Of a DNA stretch of 64,000 bases, positions 1 to 12,103 are shown one piece after another (the first letter of the stretch is position 1; each line of letters begins with the position of its first letter). This DNA comes from Aphidius gifuensis (lineage: Eukaryota > Arthropoda > Insecta > Hymenoptera > Braconidae): the NCBI RefSeq assembly GCF_014905175.1, contig NC_057789.1, positions 15,366,876 to 15,430,875 on the forward strand, written 5' to 3'. The position numbers and the translations under genes were made by a program. The notes beneath the pieces were generated by a model. It was given only the letters and a program-made list of their open reading frames with translations. It was not told the origin of the DNA and searched no databases.

Positions 1-10
1 ATCATCATCA

Positions 11-253
11 TCATCTTTTTTTTTTCATTGATTTAATGATTCCTTTACTATATTGTTCCAATTGAATTTCTGGTGGCTTATTCCATATCATTGGTAAATC
101 AATTTTTGATCTTGTGTTTTTTTCATCTACATCAACATAAATTGTTGCTGTACGTTTACAATATCCATTGCCAGCTTTGCAACTACATATTGTATTAATA
201 ATCTTGCTATTTTTTTCAACTTTTAATGAAATTATTTTGAAAATTTGATGCAA
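11..253 (-). pseudogene. SWIM-type zinc finger fragment
   Basis: An 80-codon open stretch on the minus strand contains CSCKAGNGYCKR, close to the SWIM zinc-finger pattern CxC...CxH, but with Arg where the last His is expected. It is followed by a Pro/Trp-containing tail (LPMIWNKPP) of the kind that often follows this domain in transposon- and recombinase-associated insect proteins. No other domain is present and the window edge is close, so this is a partial exon or relic. SWIM domains bind zinc and DNA or protein. The family call rests on the cysteine spacing alone. Confidence 0.42.
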
Positions 254-664
254 TAATTTTTTTTATTATGATAAATATAATACATACTCATAAAAGAAAA
301 AAAAAAACAAACAAAGTTATAATATACTTGTACAATTGGATAATACAAGTTATTATTTTTTTTGCTATATATATATAGCAATGAATACATATAACGTGTA
401 AACTGTGTACCAATTCTTTACCTTTATTTAACGGTTTTTTACGAAGGATTTGGACATAAATTGCTTGGAAATGAGCTTTCAATATTGTACTTATCATTAA
501 TATATTTTTTTTTTTTTTTAGATAACTTTTTAATTAATAAATTTGCATTTGATAACCGGCTGATTAACATGTAAATCATATGTTGTTGCTTACCCAGAGT
601 CACACATTTGTTCGGATTACAACCATCAGGGTGTGCGCGCATCGTCGTTTCGAGATACTGGAAA
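254..664. other. AT-rich stretch without recognisable gene
   Basis: Homopolymer-rich intergenic sequence. A 67-codon open frame at 439-642 on the minus strand has no recognisable domain. Nothing else is seen. Confidence 0.5.
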
Positions 665-1038
665 GGCGTATTCCTTTAATAAAAAATTTTTTTTCGCTCT
701 GCAATTTCGCCCTGTAATACTGACTAAAAACTAGAAACAGAAACAGCGACAAAAGTGATAGAATCCTCTATGTAATTCTCCAGACTTTGAACATTTACGA
801 TAATATCCTGTACAACCTATGTGACAATAACAAGCAATTACAACAGGTAAATTCTCTTTTTATTTCAGTTTGACATAAATATTAAACAGTAATTTTTCCA
901 ATAATTGAAAGCCAAAAAAAATAATGTCATGTGCTAGTACTGCCACTACAAGAAACAGCTTTTTCCTATAAAATTTTGGTCGGTATTACAAGGCGAAATT
1001 GCAGAGCGGAAAAAAAATTTTAATTAAAGGAATGCACC
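665..1038. mobile_element. 374-bp MITE with ~55-bp inverted ends
   Basis: The two ends are inverted copies: positions 665-720 (GGCGTATTCCTTTAAT at the outer edge, then a T run, then CGCTCTGCAATTTCGCC) match the reverse complement of about 983-1038 with few differences. There is no coding capacity between them. The family is not recognised and no clear target duplication is visible. Confidence 0.75.
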
Positions 1039-1059
1039 CAGGGCCTTAGAATAATTTTT

Positions 1060-1290
1060 ACTTTTTAATTAATGATAAGCTAGATTTTTCCCTTAGCTAG
1101 ATTTTTTACTTAGCTACATTTTTTCCATAGCTACATCTTTTCCTTTGCTAGAATTTTTACTTAGCTTTAATTACAGCCAAACACACAATATCTACATAAT
1201 TTTACCAGCTTAATTTTCTACTTAGCTAGATTTTTTACTTATAGCTGTAATTGTAGACAAACAATCAATATCTAGCTCATTTTACTATCC
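1060..1290. repeat. Degenerate 'ttagctaga/ttagctacat' minisatellite
   Basis: Short words such as TTAGCTAGATTTTT, TTAGCTACATTTTTTCC and TTTACTTAGCT recur every 20-35 bp, followed by a ~100-bp unit with 'attacagccaaacacacaatatctacataattt'-like content. The same family recurs at about 42345-42715. Confidence 0.65.
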
Positions 1291-1610
1291 AAATTCTTGA
1301 GTAAATTGTGAATAAGGAAAATATCTAAATTTAATTATAAGAAAATATAAGAATCAAACTTAAAGAAAAATTAGAAAAAAAATTTAAAAAAAATTTGACG
1401 TCATATGAGGTGCTGCTCGCTTCATGCTTGCAGTCTTATTCAAACGGTTCAACGATGTTGGATTTACTCCCTTTTGTTATTTAAAAAAGTGCTCCATACA
1501 CTCTTGTGTGGTCCGCCCTGCAGAACAATAAAACAATTTTTCAGAAGGCTATAAATGTATTTTTTGGCCTGTAGTTTGTCACCTTGGATGAGTCGTTTCC
1601 CCAGAAGAAG
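1291..1610. other. Intergenic, no gene seen
   Basis: AT-rich sequence up to the left end of the large foldback element. The only GC-richer patch (about 1395-1440) shows no open frame or known motif. Confidence 0.5.
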
Positions 1611-2282
1611 TAGCTGCGTGAACCTAGCACCCCACATTATCGTAGAAACTTCTGGTGAAGTTCATTTTGAAGGTCTTAATTTGTAGTAATTTGTAGTGTA
1701 AAGGGTTTAATTTGTAGTTCAAAAATTAAGGGTGGAGAAAGGGTTAAAAGGTACTTTCTTCAAAAATTGACTTAGAGCGATAAAATTAGGGCCAAAACGT
1801 TCGTTGGAATTTGTAGTAATTTGTAGTGGAAAGGGTTTAATTTGTAGTTCAAAAATTAAGGGTGGAAAAAGAGTTAAAATGTACTTTCGTAGAAAATTAA
1901 AGAAAAATAGTAATAAATAAGTCTAATAGCTTTCTTAGAATTTGTAGTAATTTGTAGTAAACGAAATTTAATTTTAGGATGGAAAATAATGACAAAAACA
2001 AAAAAAATTTTTTTTATTGAAGCAATAATCATATTAATATTGCATAACTTTTTTGTTTATAATAAAAAAAAAAAATTATGAGTATAATAAGAAAAAAGCA
2101 ATTTGTAAAGAATGTAAAAAAATTTTTACAAAACCAGTTTCCCAAAAAAAAAGCGTCAAAAAAGTGGAAAAAATTTTTTTTTTTTACTCCAAAATATTAA
2201 AATCTTAATAACTTTTTTATTTATTGACCAAAATTATAACTAAAATATCTAATAAATACAGAAAAATCCTAGCTGATTTGTA

Positions 2283-4205
2283 GTGAAGAAATTAGAATTT
2301 GTAGTTGAACCGTTTTGCCGGGAAAATTAATTCTCTCATATAATACCTTAATAAAATATTGCGTAACTTTTTTATTTATGGATCAAAATTATAACTAAAA
2401 TATCAGATAGATACAAAAAAATACTAGCTAATTTGTAGTGAAGAAATTAGAATTTGTAGTTGGATCATTTTTCCGGGAAAATTAATTCTCTCATATAATA
2501 CCTTAATAAAATATTGCGTAACTTTTTTGTTTTGTAGACCAAAATTATAACTAAAATATCAGATAGATACAGAAAAATCCTAGCTGATCTGTAGTGAAGA
2601 AATTAGAATTTGTAGTTAAACAGTTTTTCCGGGAAAATTATTTTTCTCATTTATAACCTTAATAAAAGATTGCGTAACTTTTTTGTTTTGTAGACCAAAA
2701 TTATAACTAAAATATCAGATAGATACAGAAAAATCCTAGCTGATTTGTAGTAAAGAAATTAGAATTTGTAGTTAAGGTTAATTCCCAGTCGCATCACCGA
2801 ACCAATATTTATGCCACGAAGGGCCCGTATATCAATAACGCTATTTTTTATTCCCGTGTCCTAAAATTTTTTGTGGCGCCACTGATGAAAAAACTAAGTT
2901 CTTTAGTAGTATGTGTGTGCGTGGCTACACACTAGCAAGCAAAGATTACATCGTATACTGAAACCATGCTTGTGTTCATGGCTGTGTGCTGCACTTCTCG
3001 CGAAATTTTTGAAGTTTAAAGTTATTTATTTTCAAAACGCAACAGACGAAATACTAAAAATTTATATCAAAAAATTGTCTTTTCTAGCACTACAAACTGA
3101 TAAAAATTTAACGTTTTCTGTTGCGTTTTGAAAAAGTTATTAACAAAAATATGATGTACCGCCTATACCTCGCGTGTTAAAGTTGTCAACTTTGACAGTA
3201 AATATCTCAAAAAAACCACACAAAAAAAAATTGAAAAAAATTGAAAATGTAGATAATTATTTCATTTAAACATAAGATAGAAAAAAAAAAATCTGTTGCG
3301 ATTTCAGATTTCCAGCATCAACCTTAAACCGTTTTGCCGGAAAAATTAATTCTCTCATATAATACCTTAATAATGTATTGCGTAAATTTTTTGTTCATAG
3401 ACCAAAATTATAACTCAATTATCAGATAGATATGAAAAAATCCTAGCTAATTTGTAGTGAAGAAATTAGAATTTGTAGTTGAACCATTTTTCCGGGAAAA
3501 TTAATTCTCTCATATAATACCTTAATAAAATATTGCGTAACTTTTTTGTTTTGTAGACCGAAATCATAACTAAAATATCAGATAGATACAGAAAAATCCT
3601 AGCTAATTTGTAGTGAAGAAATTAGAATTTGTAGTTAAACTGTTTCGCCGGGAAAATTAATTCTCTTATAAAATACTTTAATAAAATATTGCGTAACTCT
3701 AGACCAAAATTGAAAGTAAAATAACAGATAGATACAGAAAAATCCTAGCTAATTTGTAGTAAAGAAATTAAAATTTGTAGTTGAACCATTTTGCCGGGAA
3801 AATGAATTCTCTCATATAATACCCTAATAAAATATTGCGTAACTTTTTTATTCATAGACCAAAATTATAACTAAAATAACAAATAGATACAGAAAAATTC
3901 TAGCTAGTTTGTGGTGAAAAAAATTAAAATTTAAAGTTGAACCGTTTTGCCGGGAAAATTAATTTTCTCATATAATACCTTTGTAAAATATTGCGTAGCT
4001 TTTTAATTTATAGACCAAAATTGAAACTGAACTATCAGATAGACACAGAAAAATCCTAGCTAATTTTTAGTGGAGAAATTAGAATTTGTGGTTGAACCAT
4101 TTTTCCGGGAAAATTAATTCTCTCATATAATACCTTAATAAAATATTGCGTAACTTTTTTGTTTTGTAGACCAAAATTATAACTAAAATATCTGAAAGAT
4201 ACAGA
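2283..4205 (+). repeat. ~155-bp satellite units, left arm
   Basis: The phrase CCGGGAAAATTAATTCTCTC recurs at about 2318, 2473 and 2629 and again from about 3490 onward, giving a 155-156 bp period. Each unit holds a polymerase-like A/T core, 'gcgtaactttttt', 'agatacagaaaaatcctagct' and 'atttgtagt'. There is no coding content. The array is interrupted by the insertion at 2776-3323. Confidence 0.9.
2776..3323. mobile_element. 548-bp insertion flanked by TTAA
   Basis: This block breaks a satellite unit. It is flanked by TTAA at 2772-2775 and 3324-3327, and its ends are short inverted matches (GGTTAATTCCCAG against the reverse of TTTCCAGCATCAACC). TTAA duplication is typical of piggyBac and Kolobok transposons. 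The interior has no transposase. A 72-codon open frame at 2913-3131 has no recognisable domain. Confidence 0.7.
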
Positions 4206-4214
4206 AAAATCTTA

Positions 4215-7200
4215 TTTTTGGTTCAACTACAAATTCTAATTCCTTTACTACAAATTATCTAAGATTTTTCTGTATTTATCTGATATTTTACTTATAATTT
4301 TGGTATATAAATAAAAAAGTTACGCAATATTTTATCAAGGTATTATATGAGAGGACTAATTTTCCCGGCAAAACGGTTCATCTACAAATTCTAATTTCTT
4401 CACTACAAATTAGTTGAGATTTTTCTCTATTTATCTGTTATTTTAATTATAATTTTGGTCTAAAAATAAAAAAGTTACGCAATATTTTATTAAGGTATTT
4501 TATGAGAGAATAAATTTTCCCGGCAAAACGGTTTAACTACAAATTCTAATTTCTTAACTACAGATTAGCTAGGATTTTTCTGTATCTATCTGATATTTTA
4601 GTTATAATTTTGGTCTACAAAACGAAAAAGTTACGCAATATTTAATTAAGGTTCTATATGAGAGAATTAATTTTCCCGATAAAACGGTCCAACTACGAAT
4701 TCTAATTTCTTCACTACAAATGAGCTAAGATTTTTCTGTATCTATCTGATATTTTAGTTATAATTTTGGTCTGCAAAACAAAAAAGTTACGCAATATGCA
4801 ACTTCTAATTTTATCACTACAAATTAGCTAATATTTTTCTGTGTCTATCTGATATTTCAGTTTCAATTTTGGTCTATAAATTAAAAAGTTACGCAATGTT
4901 TTATTAAGGTATTATATGAGAGAATTAAGTTTCCCGATAAAACGGTTCAACTACAAATTCTAGTTTCTTCACTACAAATTAGCTAAGACTTTTCTGTATC
5001 TATCTGATATTTTAGTTATAATTTTGGTCTGAAAAACAAAAAAGTTACGCAATATTTTATTGAGGTATTATATGAGAGAATCAATTTTTCCCGGCAAAAC
5101 GTTTCAACTACAAATTCCAATTTTTTCACTACAAATCAGCTAGGATTTTTCCGTATCTACCTGTTATTTTACTTATAATTTTGGTTTCTAAATAAAAAAG
5201 TTACGCAATATTTTATTAAGGTATTATATGAGAGAATTAATTTTGCCGGCAAAACGGTTTAACTACAAATTTTAATTTATTATACTACAAATCAGCTAGG
5301 GTTTCTCCGTATCTATCTGTTATTTTAGTTTCAATTTTGGTCTAGAGTTACGCAATATTTTATTAAAGTATTTTATGAGAGAATTAATTTTCCCGCAAAA
5401 ACGGTTCAACTACAAATTCTAATTTCTTCACTACAAATTAGCTAGGATTTTTCTGTGTCTATCTGATATTTCAGTTTTAATTTTGGTCTATAAATGAAAA
5501 AGCTACGTAATATTTTACTAAGGTATTATATGAGAAAATTAATTGTCCCGGCAAAACGGTTTAACTTCAAATTTTATTTTTTTTCACTACAAATTAGCTA
5601 GAATTTCTCCGTATCTATCTGTTATTTTAGTTATAATTTTGGTCTGCAAAACAAAAAAGTTACGCAATATTTTATTGAGGTATTATATGAGAGAATTGAT
5701 TTTTCCCGGCAAAACGTTTCAACTACAAATTCCAATTTTTTCACTACAAATTAGCTAGGATTTTTCCGTATCTACCTGTTATTTTAGTTATAATTTTGGT
5801 CTCTAAATAAAAAAGTTACGCAATATTTTATTAAGGTATTATATGAGAGAATCAATTTTCCCGGCAAAACGGTTTATCTACAAATTTTAATTTATTATAC
5901 AACAAATCAGCTAGGATTTTTCCGTATCTATCTGTTATTTTAGTTTCAATTTTGGTCTAGAGTTACGCAATATTTTATTAAAGTATTTTATGAGAGAATT
6001 AATTTTCCCGCAAAAACGGTTCAACTACAAATTCTAATTTCTTCACTACAAATTAGCTAGGATTTTTCTGTGTCTATCTGATATTTCAGTTTCAATTTTG
6101 GTCTATAAATTAAAAAGCTACGTAATATTTTACTAAGGTATTATATGAGAAAATTAATTGTCCCGGCAAAACGGTTTAACTTCAAATTTTATTTTTTTTC
6201 ACTACAAATTAGCTAGAATTTCTCCGTATCTATCTGTTATTTTAGTTATAATTTTGGTCTGCAAAACAAAAAAGTTACGCAATATTTTATTGAGGTATTA
6301 TATGAGAGAATTGATTTTTCCCGGCAAAACGTTTCAACTACAAATTCTAATTTTTTCACTACAAATTAGCTAGGATTTTTCCGTATCTACCTGTTATTTT
6401 AGTTATAATTTTGGTCTCTAAATAAAAAAGTTACGCAATATTTTATTAAGGTATTATATGAGAGAATCAATTTTCCCGGCAAAACGGTTTATCTACAAAT
6501 TTTAATTTATTATACAACAAATCAGCTAGGATTTTTCCGTATCTATCTGTTATTTTAGTTTCAATTTTGGTCTAGAGTTACGCAATATTTTATTAAAGTA
6601 TTTTATGAGAGAATTAATTTTCCCGCAAAAACGGTTCAACTACAAATTCTAATTTCTTCACTACAAATTAGCTAGGATTTTTCTGTGTCTATCTGATATT
6701 TCAGTTTCAATTTTGGTCTATAAATTAAAAAGCTACGTAATATTTTACTAAGGTATTATATGAGAAAATTAATTTTCCCGGCAAAACGGTTTAACTTCAA
6801 ATTTTATTTTTTTTCACTACAAATTAGCTAGAATTTTTCCGTATCTATCTGTTATTTCAGTTATAATTTTGGTCTATAAATAAAAAAGTTACGCATTATT
6901 TTATTAGGGTATTATATGAGAGAATTCATTTTCCCGGCAAAATGGTTCAACTACAAATTTTAATTTCTTTACTACAAATCAGCTAGGATTTTTCTGTATC
7001 TATTAGATATTTTAGTTATAATTTTGGTCTGCAAAACAAAAAAGTTACGCAATATGCAACTTCTAATTTTATCACTACAAATTAGCTAATATTTTTCTGT
7101 GTCTATCTGATATTTCAGTTTCAATTTTGGTCTATAAATTAAAAAGTTACGCAATGTTTTATTAAGGTATTATATGAGAGAATTAAGTTTCCCGATAAAA

Positions 7201-7290
7201 CGGTTCAACTACAAATTCTAATTTCTTCACTACAAATCAGCTAGGATTTTTCTGTATTTATTAGATATTTTAGTTATAATTTTGGTTAAT
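4215..7290 (-). repeat. ~155-bp satellite units, right arm, with higher-order period
   Basis: The same units as the left arm, in reverse orientation (CCCGGCAAAACGGTT, TTACGCAATATTTTATT). Part of this arm has a higher-order structure: two blocks of about 615 bp (four basic units) at roughly 5343-5957 and 5958-6572 are nearly identical, while neighbouring units within a block differ more. A third partial block follows. The orientation switch lies near 4210. Confidence 0.85.
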
Positions 7291-7726
7291 AAATAAAAAA
7301 GTTATTAAGATTTTAATATTTTGGAGTAAACAAAAAAAAAATTTTCCATTTTTTTGACGCTTTTTTTTTGGGAAACTGGTTTAGTAAAAATCTTTTTATA
7401 ATCTTTACGAATTGCTTTTTTCTTATTATACTCGTTATTTTTTTTTTTATTATAAACAAAAAAGTTATGCAATTTTAATATGATTATTGCTCCAAAAAAA
7501 AAATTCTTTTTTTTTGTTATCGTTTTCCATCTTAAAATTAAAATCCGTTCACTACAAATTACTACAAATTCTAAGAAAGCTATTAGACTTATTTATTACT
7601 ATTTTTCTTTAATTTTCTACGAAAGTACATTTTAACTCTTTTTCCACCCTTAATTTTTGAACTACAAATTAAACTCTTTCCACTACAAATTTAGACAATT
7701 TGACTCTAAGTCAATTTTTGAAGAAA

Positions 7727-9246
7727 CCCTAGCGAAAATGCCGATAGTCGGATTGTGCACTGATCTCATACAAAAACGACACAAAACCGACACACGACTA
7801 TAAGAATTTCTAAGTCACAAAAATAAATAGTAAGAAGCATTTAAAAAATAAAATATTATGTCTAAAAATTTCTAAATAATATTTTTATAATTTGAGACAC
7901 ATTAGAATTTTTTTTAAATAATTTTTTTATTGAAAAAACTCAATTCTCTTGATGTATTAAAAGTGAGGTTAGCTGTCAGAATTATCTGTACACGACTGTG
8001 AGATTCAGTGAGATTTTACAATTCTTACACAATTCCAACACAAACAATTGTAAATCCGACACAATTCCGACACAAATCCGACAAACGTACGACAGTTTAT
8101 TTTTATTTTGTATTTAATATAAAAAAAGAGCATTTTATTAATAAAAATTTGTGTTCAATATTAAAGTTATAATATTTTAATAATTTTAGGCATATTAGAT
8201 TTTTTTTTTTTTTGAATAAATTTTGATAAAAAAAATAATTGGAATCGTCTGTGAGACTTTGCGATTTGCAAAAATTTTTGTTTAATAATAAAATTATAAT
8301 CTTTTAATAATTATAGGCAAATTAGATTTTTTTAAAATTATTTTATTAGAAAATTATCATTTTTTGGTTTTTTTTTCAAAACTAATACATTTAATCAGTT
8401 TCCCACGTATTTGGTATTTTTGTAACTCGAATGTAATTTGTAATGAAACCATGTATTTGGTTTCCCATGTTTCCAATTATTTTTTTTGCCAAAATTTATT
8501 CAAAAAAAAAAAAACTAATATGTCTAAAATTATTAAAATATTATAACTTTAATATTGAACAAAAATTTTTATCAATAAAATGCTTTTTTTCATATTAAAT
8601 ACAAAATATAAAAATATACTGTCGTACGTCTGTCGGAATTGTGTCGGATTTACAATTCTCACAGTCGTGTGTCGGAATTGTGTCGGAATTGTGTGAGAAT
8701 TGCAAATTCTCACAGACGATTCCAATTATTTATTTTTGTCAAAATTTATTCAAAAAAAAAAATCTAATATGCCTAAAATTATTAAAATATTATAACTTTA
8801 ATATTGAACAAAAATTTTTAATAATAAAATGCTCTTTTCTTATATTAAATACAAAATAAAAATATACTGTCGTACGTCTGTCGGATTTGTGTTGGATTTA
8901 CAATTGTTCTCACAGTCGTGTGACGGAATTGTGTGAGAATTGTAAAATCTCACAGACGTGTACAGATGATTCTGACAGCTAACCTCGCTTATAATACATA
9001 AAGAGAATTAAGTTTTTTCAATAAAAAAATTATTTAAAAAAAATTCTAATGTGTCTTAAATTATAAGAATATTATTTAGAAATTTTTAGACATATTATTT
9101 TATTTTTTAAATGCTTTTTACTAGTTATTTTTGTGACTTAGAAATTCTTATAGTCGTGTGTCCGTTTTGTGTCGTTTTTGTATGAGATCAGTGCACAAAC
9201 CGACTGTCGGATTGGTGTCGGATCGGTGTCGCCATTTTTGCTAGGG
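7727..9246. mobile_element. 1.5-kb CCCTAG-ended inverted-repeat element
   Basis: It is inserted in the right arm of the foldback, at a site that is intact in the left arm (about 1750). The ends are CCCTAGC...GCTAGGG, with a further ~120 bp of inverted similarity (for example CACACGACTATAAG at about 7791 against its complement near 9150). The dinucleotide AA appears duplicated at the insertion point. Internally the word 'gtgtcggaattgtg' and its complement are reiterated, and a ~240-bp segment (about 8470-8710) is tandemly repeated at about 8720-8960. There is no transposase. Confidence 0.75.
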
Positions 9247-9392
9247 AAGTACCTTTTAACCCTTTCTCCACCCTTAATTTTTGAACCACAAATTAAACCC
9301 TCTACACTACAAATTACTACAAATTAAGACATTCAAAATGAACTTTACCAGAAGTTTCTACGATAATGTGGGGTGCTAGGTTCACGCAGCTA

Positions 9393-10199
9393 GAAAAAGT
9401 CTAGTAAGAATAATAAAAGTTTGAGAATTTTAATCAGACGTAGTAAGTATCATAATACTCAATCGTAAAAATGGCCATGTTTAAAATAAAAAGTACTATG
9501 TTGTATAGTCAAAAATATATTTAATTAAAAAAATATTTTAAAAATTTGTCATTTTTTTTTCTGTTGTATTATTAACGCAGAAGCTTTTGTTTTGTTTTTT
9601 TTTTTTTTTTTTCACACTCTGACCGGGGATCGAACCGGCGAAGTATGTATTGACGTGGTGTCGGATACGCTTTAGACCGCTCAGCTACGGGACTAAACTG
9701 GAATTGATGTAAAATTGACTCTTTTGTTTGATATTTCGTCTTTCTGCATTTTTTACCATGTGAACATTGTAAAATTTGCTTCAAATATCGTAATTAATAT
9801 AAAACACAATAAAAATTAAATCGGGAATCGTATTTTTTAAAATTGATGAGTAGTATAAATAACATTGTTCAAATTTAGGTACCGAATGATTATTTTAACG
9901 AGCGTCAATTGTCAATTCTACTATGCTAATATAATAAACATTAATTTACACATAGCACTTTGTATCTACAGTTTATTAAAAAAAAAAGATTTCGTTGGTA
10001 CTTTCGACTATGTCTTCAGTAAAAAAAATCTTGTTCCATAGTTTGATTACAAATGATTTAATTTACTATGTGCCTTTATTAAAATATATAAAATAAATAA
10101 TAAAAAAGATAAAAAAAATATTATATCTTATCAAAAATCCGAAAACATCCACCGGTACTACAGTAGTATAGTAAAACATAATATTTTTTTCTCTCCGTG
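9393..10199. mobile_element. Decayed CACGG-ended element (right end clear)
   Basis: The right end CTCTCCGTG at 10199 is followed by TA, and the neighbouring 60 bp (ACTACTGTAGTACCGG...) matches, inverted, the start of the element at 52117. A matching left end was not found; the left half contains the tRNA-like module at 9613-9694 and scattered 'actatgttgtat' words seen also near 52370. It is treated as a decayed member of the CACNG/TA family (see 44437 and 47837). Confidence 0.5.
9613..9694 (-). other. tRNA-like module with A and B boxes
   Basis: On the minus strand, TAGCTGAGCGGTC fits the Pol III A box and GGTTCGATCCC fits the B box, about 45 bp apart. Read as a tRNA, the T stem has mismatches, so this is a tRNA pseudogene or SINE-like head rather than a working tRNA. 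A long A run follows on the same strand. Confidence 0.55.
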
Positions 10200-10513
10200 T
10201 ATATTTATTAATCAAAAATTCGATATTTAGATACGTTTTTGGTAAGACTTTAAAAGATATCGTACGTATAAATAATTTTTCTCGCTTCCATGAAAAATTG
10301 ATAAAGACGGCTGGAGCGTCTACATGACACAGGTTTACTTGTTTTTCCAGATATTAGTTTGTATTAATTTTATTAGTTTCTAATGATTTATGGGTAAAAT
10401 GTAAATGCCGAAGTATTACACGACACGTAGTGAAGTAACACTGTATAATGAAACATTTAATGAAACTTTAGTAACTAAAATTTACCAACGCATTTGTTAT
10501 TCTCAGTCCTTGT
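10200..10513. other. Intergenic, no gene seen
   Basis: AT-rich sequence without open frames of interest or clear repeats. Confidence 0.5.
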
Positions 10514-10712
10514 GGGCCGGTTTTTTTGTCCAACATTACAGTTAACTGAGCATTAACTAACTTTAACTAAATAAGGATTAACTTCTTATCGATTGATATT
10601 TTCAATATTAAATATAAAGCATATAAAAAACGCAGTCGGTAACCAAATCCTGAGTTAGTTAACTAGAGTTTAAACCTTAGTTAACTGTGATGTTGAGCGA
10701 AAAAACCGGCCC
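10514..10712. mobile_element. 199-bp palindromic MITE, GGGCCGG ends
   Basis: GGGCCGGTTTTTTTGTCCAA at 10514 matches the inverted right end at 10712, with arms of about 35 bp (through ACAGTTAACT). TGT occurs on both sides (10511-10513 and 10713-10715), a possible 3-bp duplication as in PIF/Harbinger-type MITEs. There is no coding content. Confidence 0.72.
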
Positions 10713-11090
10713 TGTTTTATTTTGTTAATTTAATAATTTTTTTTAAAAATTTATGGAGAGAATAGTGGTGTCGGATATTCTCATCTACTCTGTAGCTTTC
10801 GTTTACGGTTTTATATCGACCATTTACGTACTAAGGTGTTGCTAAATAACTTTTACAATAAAACTTTGCAAGAATGTGAAGATTTGTTGTGTTTAGGATA
10901 TACTTATTAATCGCTACTAAGGAGCATGTCCACGTTGCGATTTTATTATGCAAGGCTTGCATGCAAGACCATTCATTACCAAAAACAACAACAAAAAATA
11001 GGGAGCCATGAATTGCGAAAAAGTTTTTAATGATGACGAAAATAGGGTAGATAGGAATACAGTTCATAATCCAAAAACTGTCGAAAAGCC
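10713..11090. other. Intergenic, no gene seen
   Basis: A 112-codon minus-strand open frame crosses this region into the next repeat, but its composition and lack of any domain suggest chance. Confidence 0.45.
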
Positions 11091-11159
11091 ATCGCCCAGG
11101 TAGGAGTTCTCGGGCTTGAACAACTGTGCCAGGCTTGTGCGAGGGTCGTGTATCGAGCC

Positions 11160-11715
11160 TGGGGAGCACAGGCTTGACACAAGCTTGTGCCCATTGTTTT
11201 CTCCGGCCTTACACGAGCCTCGTTAACACAGGCTTGACACAAGACTGTCCCCGTTGTCTTTAACCGGCCTCACACAGGCCTCAATAATTCAAGCCGGTGT
11301 CAAGCCTGTGTTTTTTGTTTTCCCCGGCCTCACACGAGCCTCGTTAACACAGGCTTGACACAAGACTGTCCCCGTTGTCTTTAACCGGCCTCACACAGGC
11401 CTCAATAATTCAAGCCGGTGTCAAGCCTGTGTTTTTTGTTTTCCCCGGCCTCACACGAGCCTTGTTAACACAGACTTGACACAAGACTGTCCCCGTTGTT
11501 TTCAACCGGCCTCACACAGGCCTCAATAATTCAAGCCGGTGTCAAGCCTGTGTTTTTTGTTTTCCCCGGCCTCACACGAGCCTTGTTAACACAGGCTTGA
11601 CACAAGACTGTCCCCGTTGTTTTCAACCGGCCTCACACAGGCTTCAATAGTCCAAGCCGGTGTCAAGCCTGTTTTTTTTGTTTTCCCCGGCCTCACACGA
11701 GCCTTGTGTCAAGCC
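11160..11715. repeat. 121-bp tandem repeat, about 4.5 copies
   Basis: The word GTTAACACAGGCTTGACAC (or a close variant) starts at about 11222, 11343, 11463 and 11584, a constant 121-bp spacing. Each unit contains both orientations of the 'caagcctgtg' motif, so a unit can fold on itself. Copies differ at few positions, implying recent amplification or conversion. Confidence 0.92.
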
Positions 11716-11920
11716 CGTTTTACCAAGCCTCACACGGGACTTGACTTTTGCATATATTCAATTAAAAAAAAAAAATTAATTAATTAGATCTATAAATTGT
11801 GAATAGACATTTTAAATAAAAATTATTAGGTTTTGACTATCGTGCCAGGCTTTTACAAGGACTGTGTATTGACTCTCAATATCCATATAAAAAATTTTGA
11901 CTGACTCTTTCATGAATCCC

Positions 11921-11984
11921 CCGTGGTCGACTTGATAGAGCATTGGAGTTCCACGTGAGAGACCTAGGATCGATCCCCCGTTAC
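11921..11984 (+). other. tRNA-like module with A and B boxes
   Basis: TGGTCGACTTGATAGAGC fits a Pol III A box and GGATCGATCCC a B box, about 45 bp apart, inside the CCCAGG-ended element. The arms do not form a convincing cloverleaf by eye. Confidence 0.5.
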
Positions 11985-12103
11985 GCCGTTTATTTTCGTT
12001 CATATAATCATCGTTAATTCAAATTGTATCGCGTAAAAAATAATAATGTCAAATTAATAAATTAATAATAATTGTTTATTTATATTTTTTTATAATTTTT
12101 TTT

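Larger units (their letters stand above)
1611..9392. mobile_element. Large foldback element with satellite arms
   Basis: The outer ends are long inverted repeats. Starting at 1611 with TAGCTGCGTGAACCTAGC, the first ~200 bp reappear inverted at about 9190-9392, including the 'ttgtagtaatttgtag' block and the block around GGGTGGAGAAAGGG. Inside, ~155-bp units run in one orientation from about 2280 to 4205 and in the other from about 4215 to 7290. No transposase is present, so it is non-autonomous. Two other elements are inserted in it (2776-3323 and 7727-9246). Flanks (gaag / gaaa) do not give a clear target duplication. The architecture resembles Foldback-type elements; no superfamily is assigned. 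Confidence 0.8.

Noticed and set aside
2913..3131. 72-codon open frame
   Set aside because: Lies inside a TTAA-flanked insert, no domain, composition consistent with chance.
5543..6373. Two nearly identical 71-codon open frames
   Set aside because: They are the same phase of a satellite unit in two copies of a 615-bp block, not genes.
11027..11242. Cysteine-containing frames over the 121-bp array
   Set aside because: Generated by the repeated GC-rich word; not a repeat protein gene.
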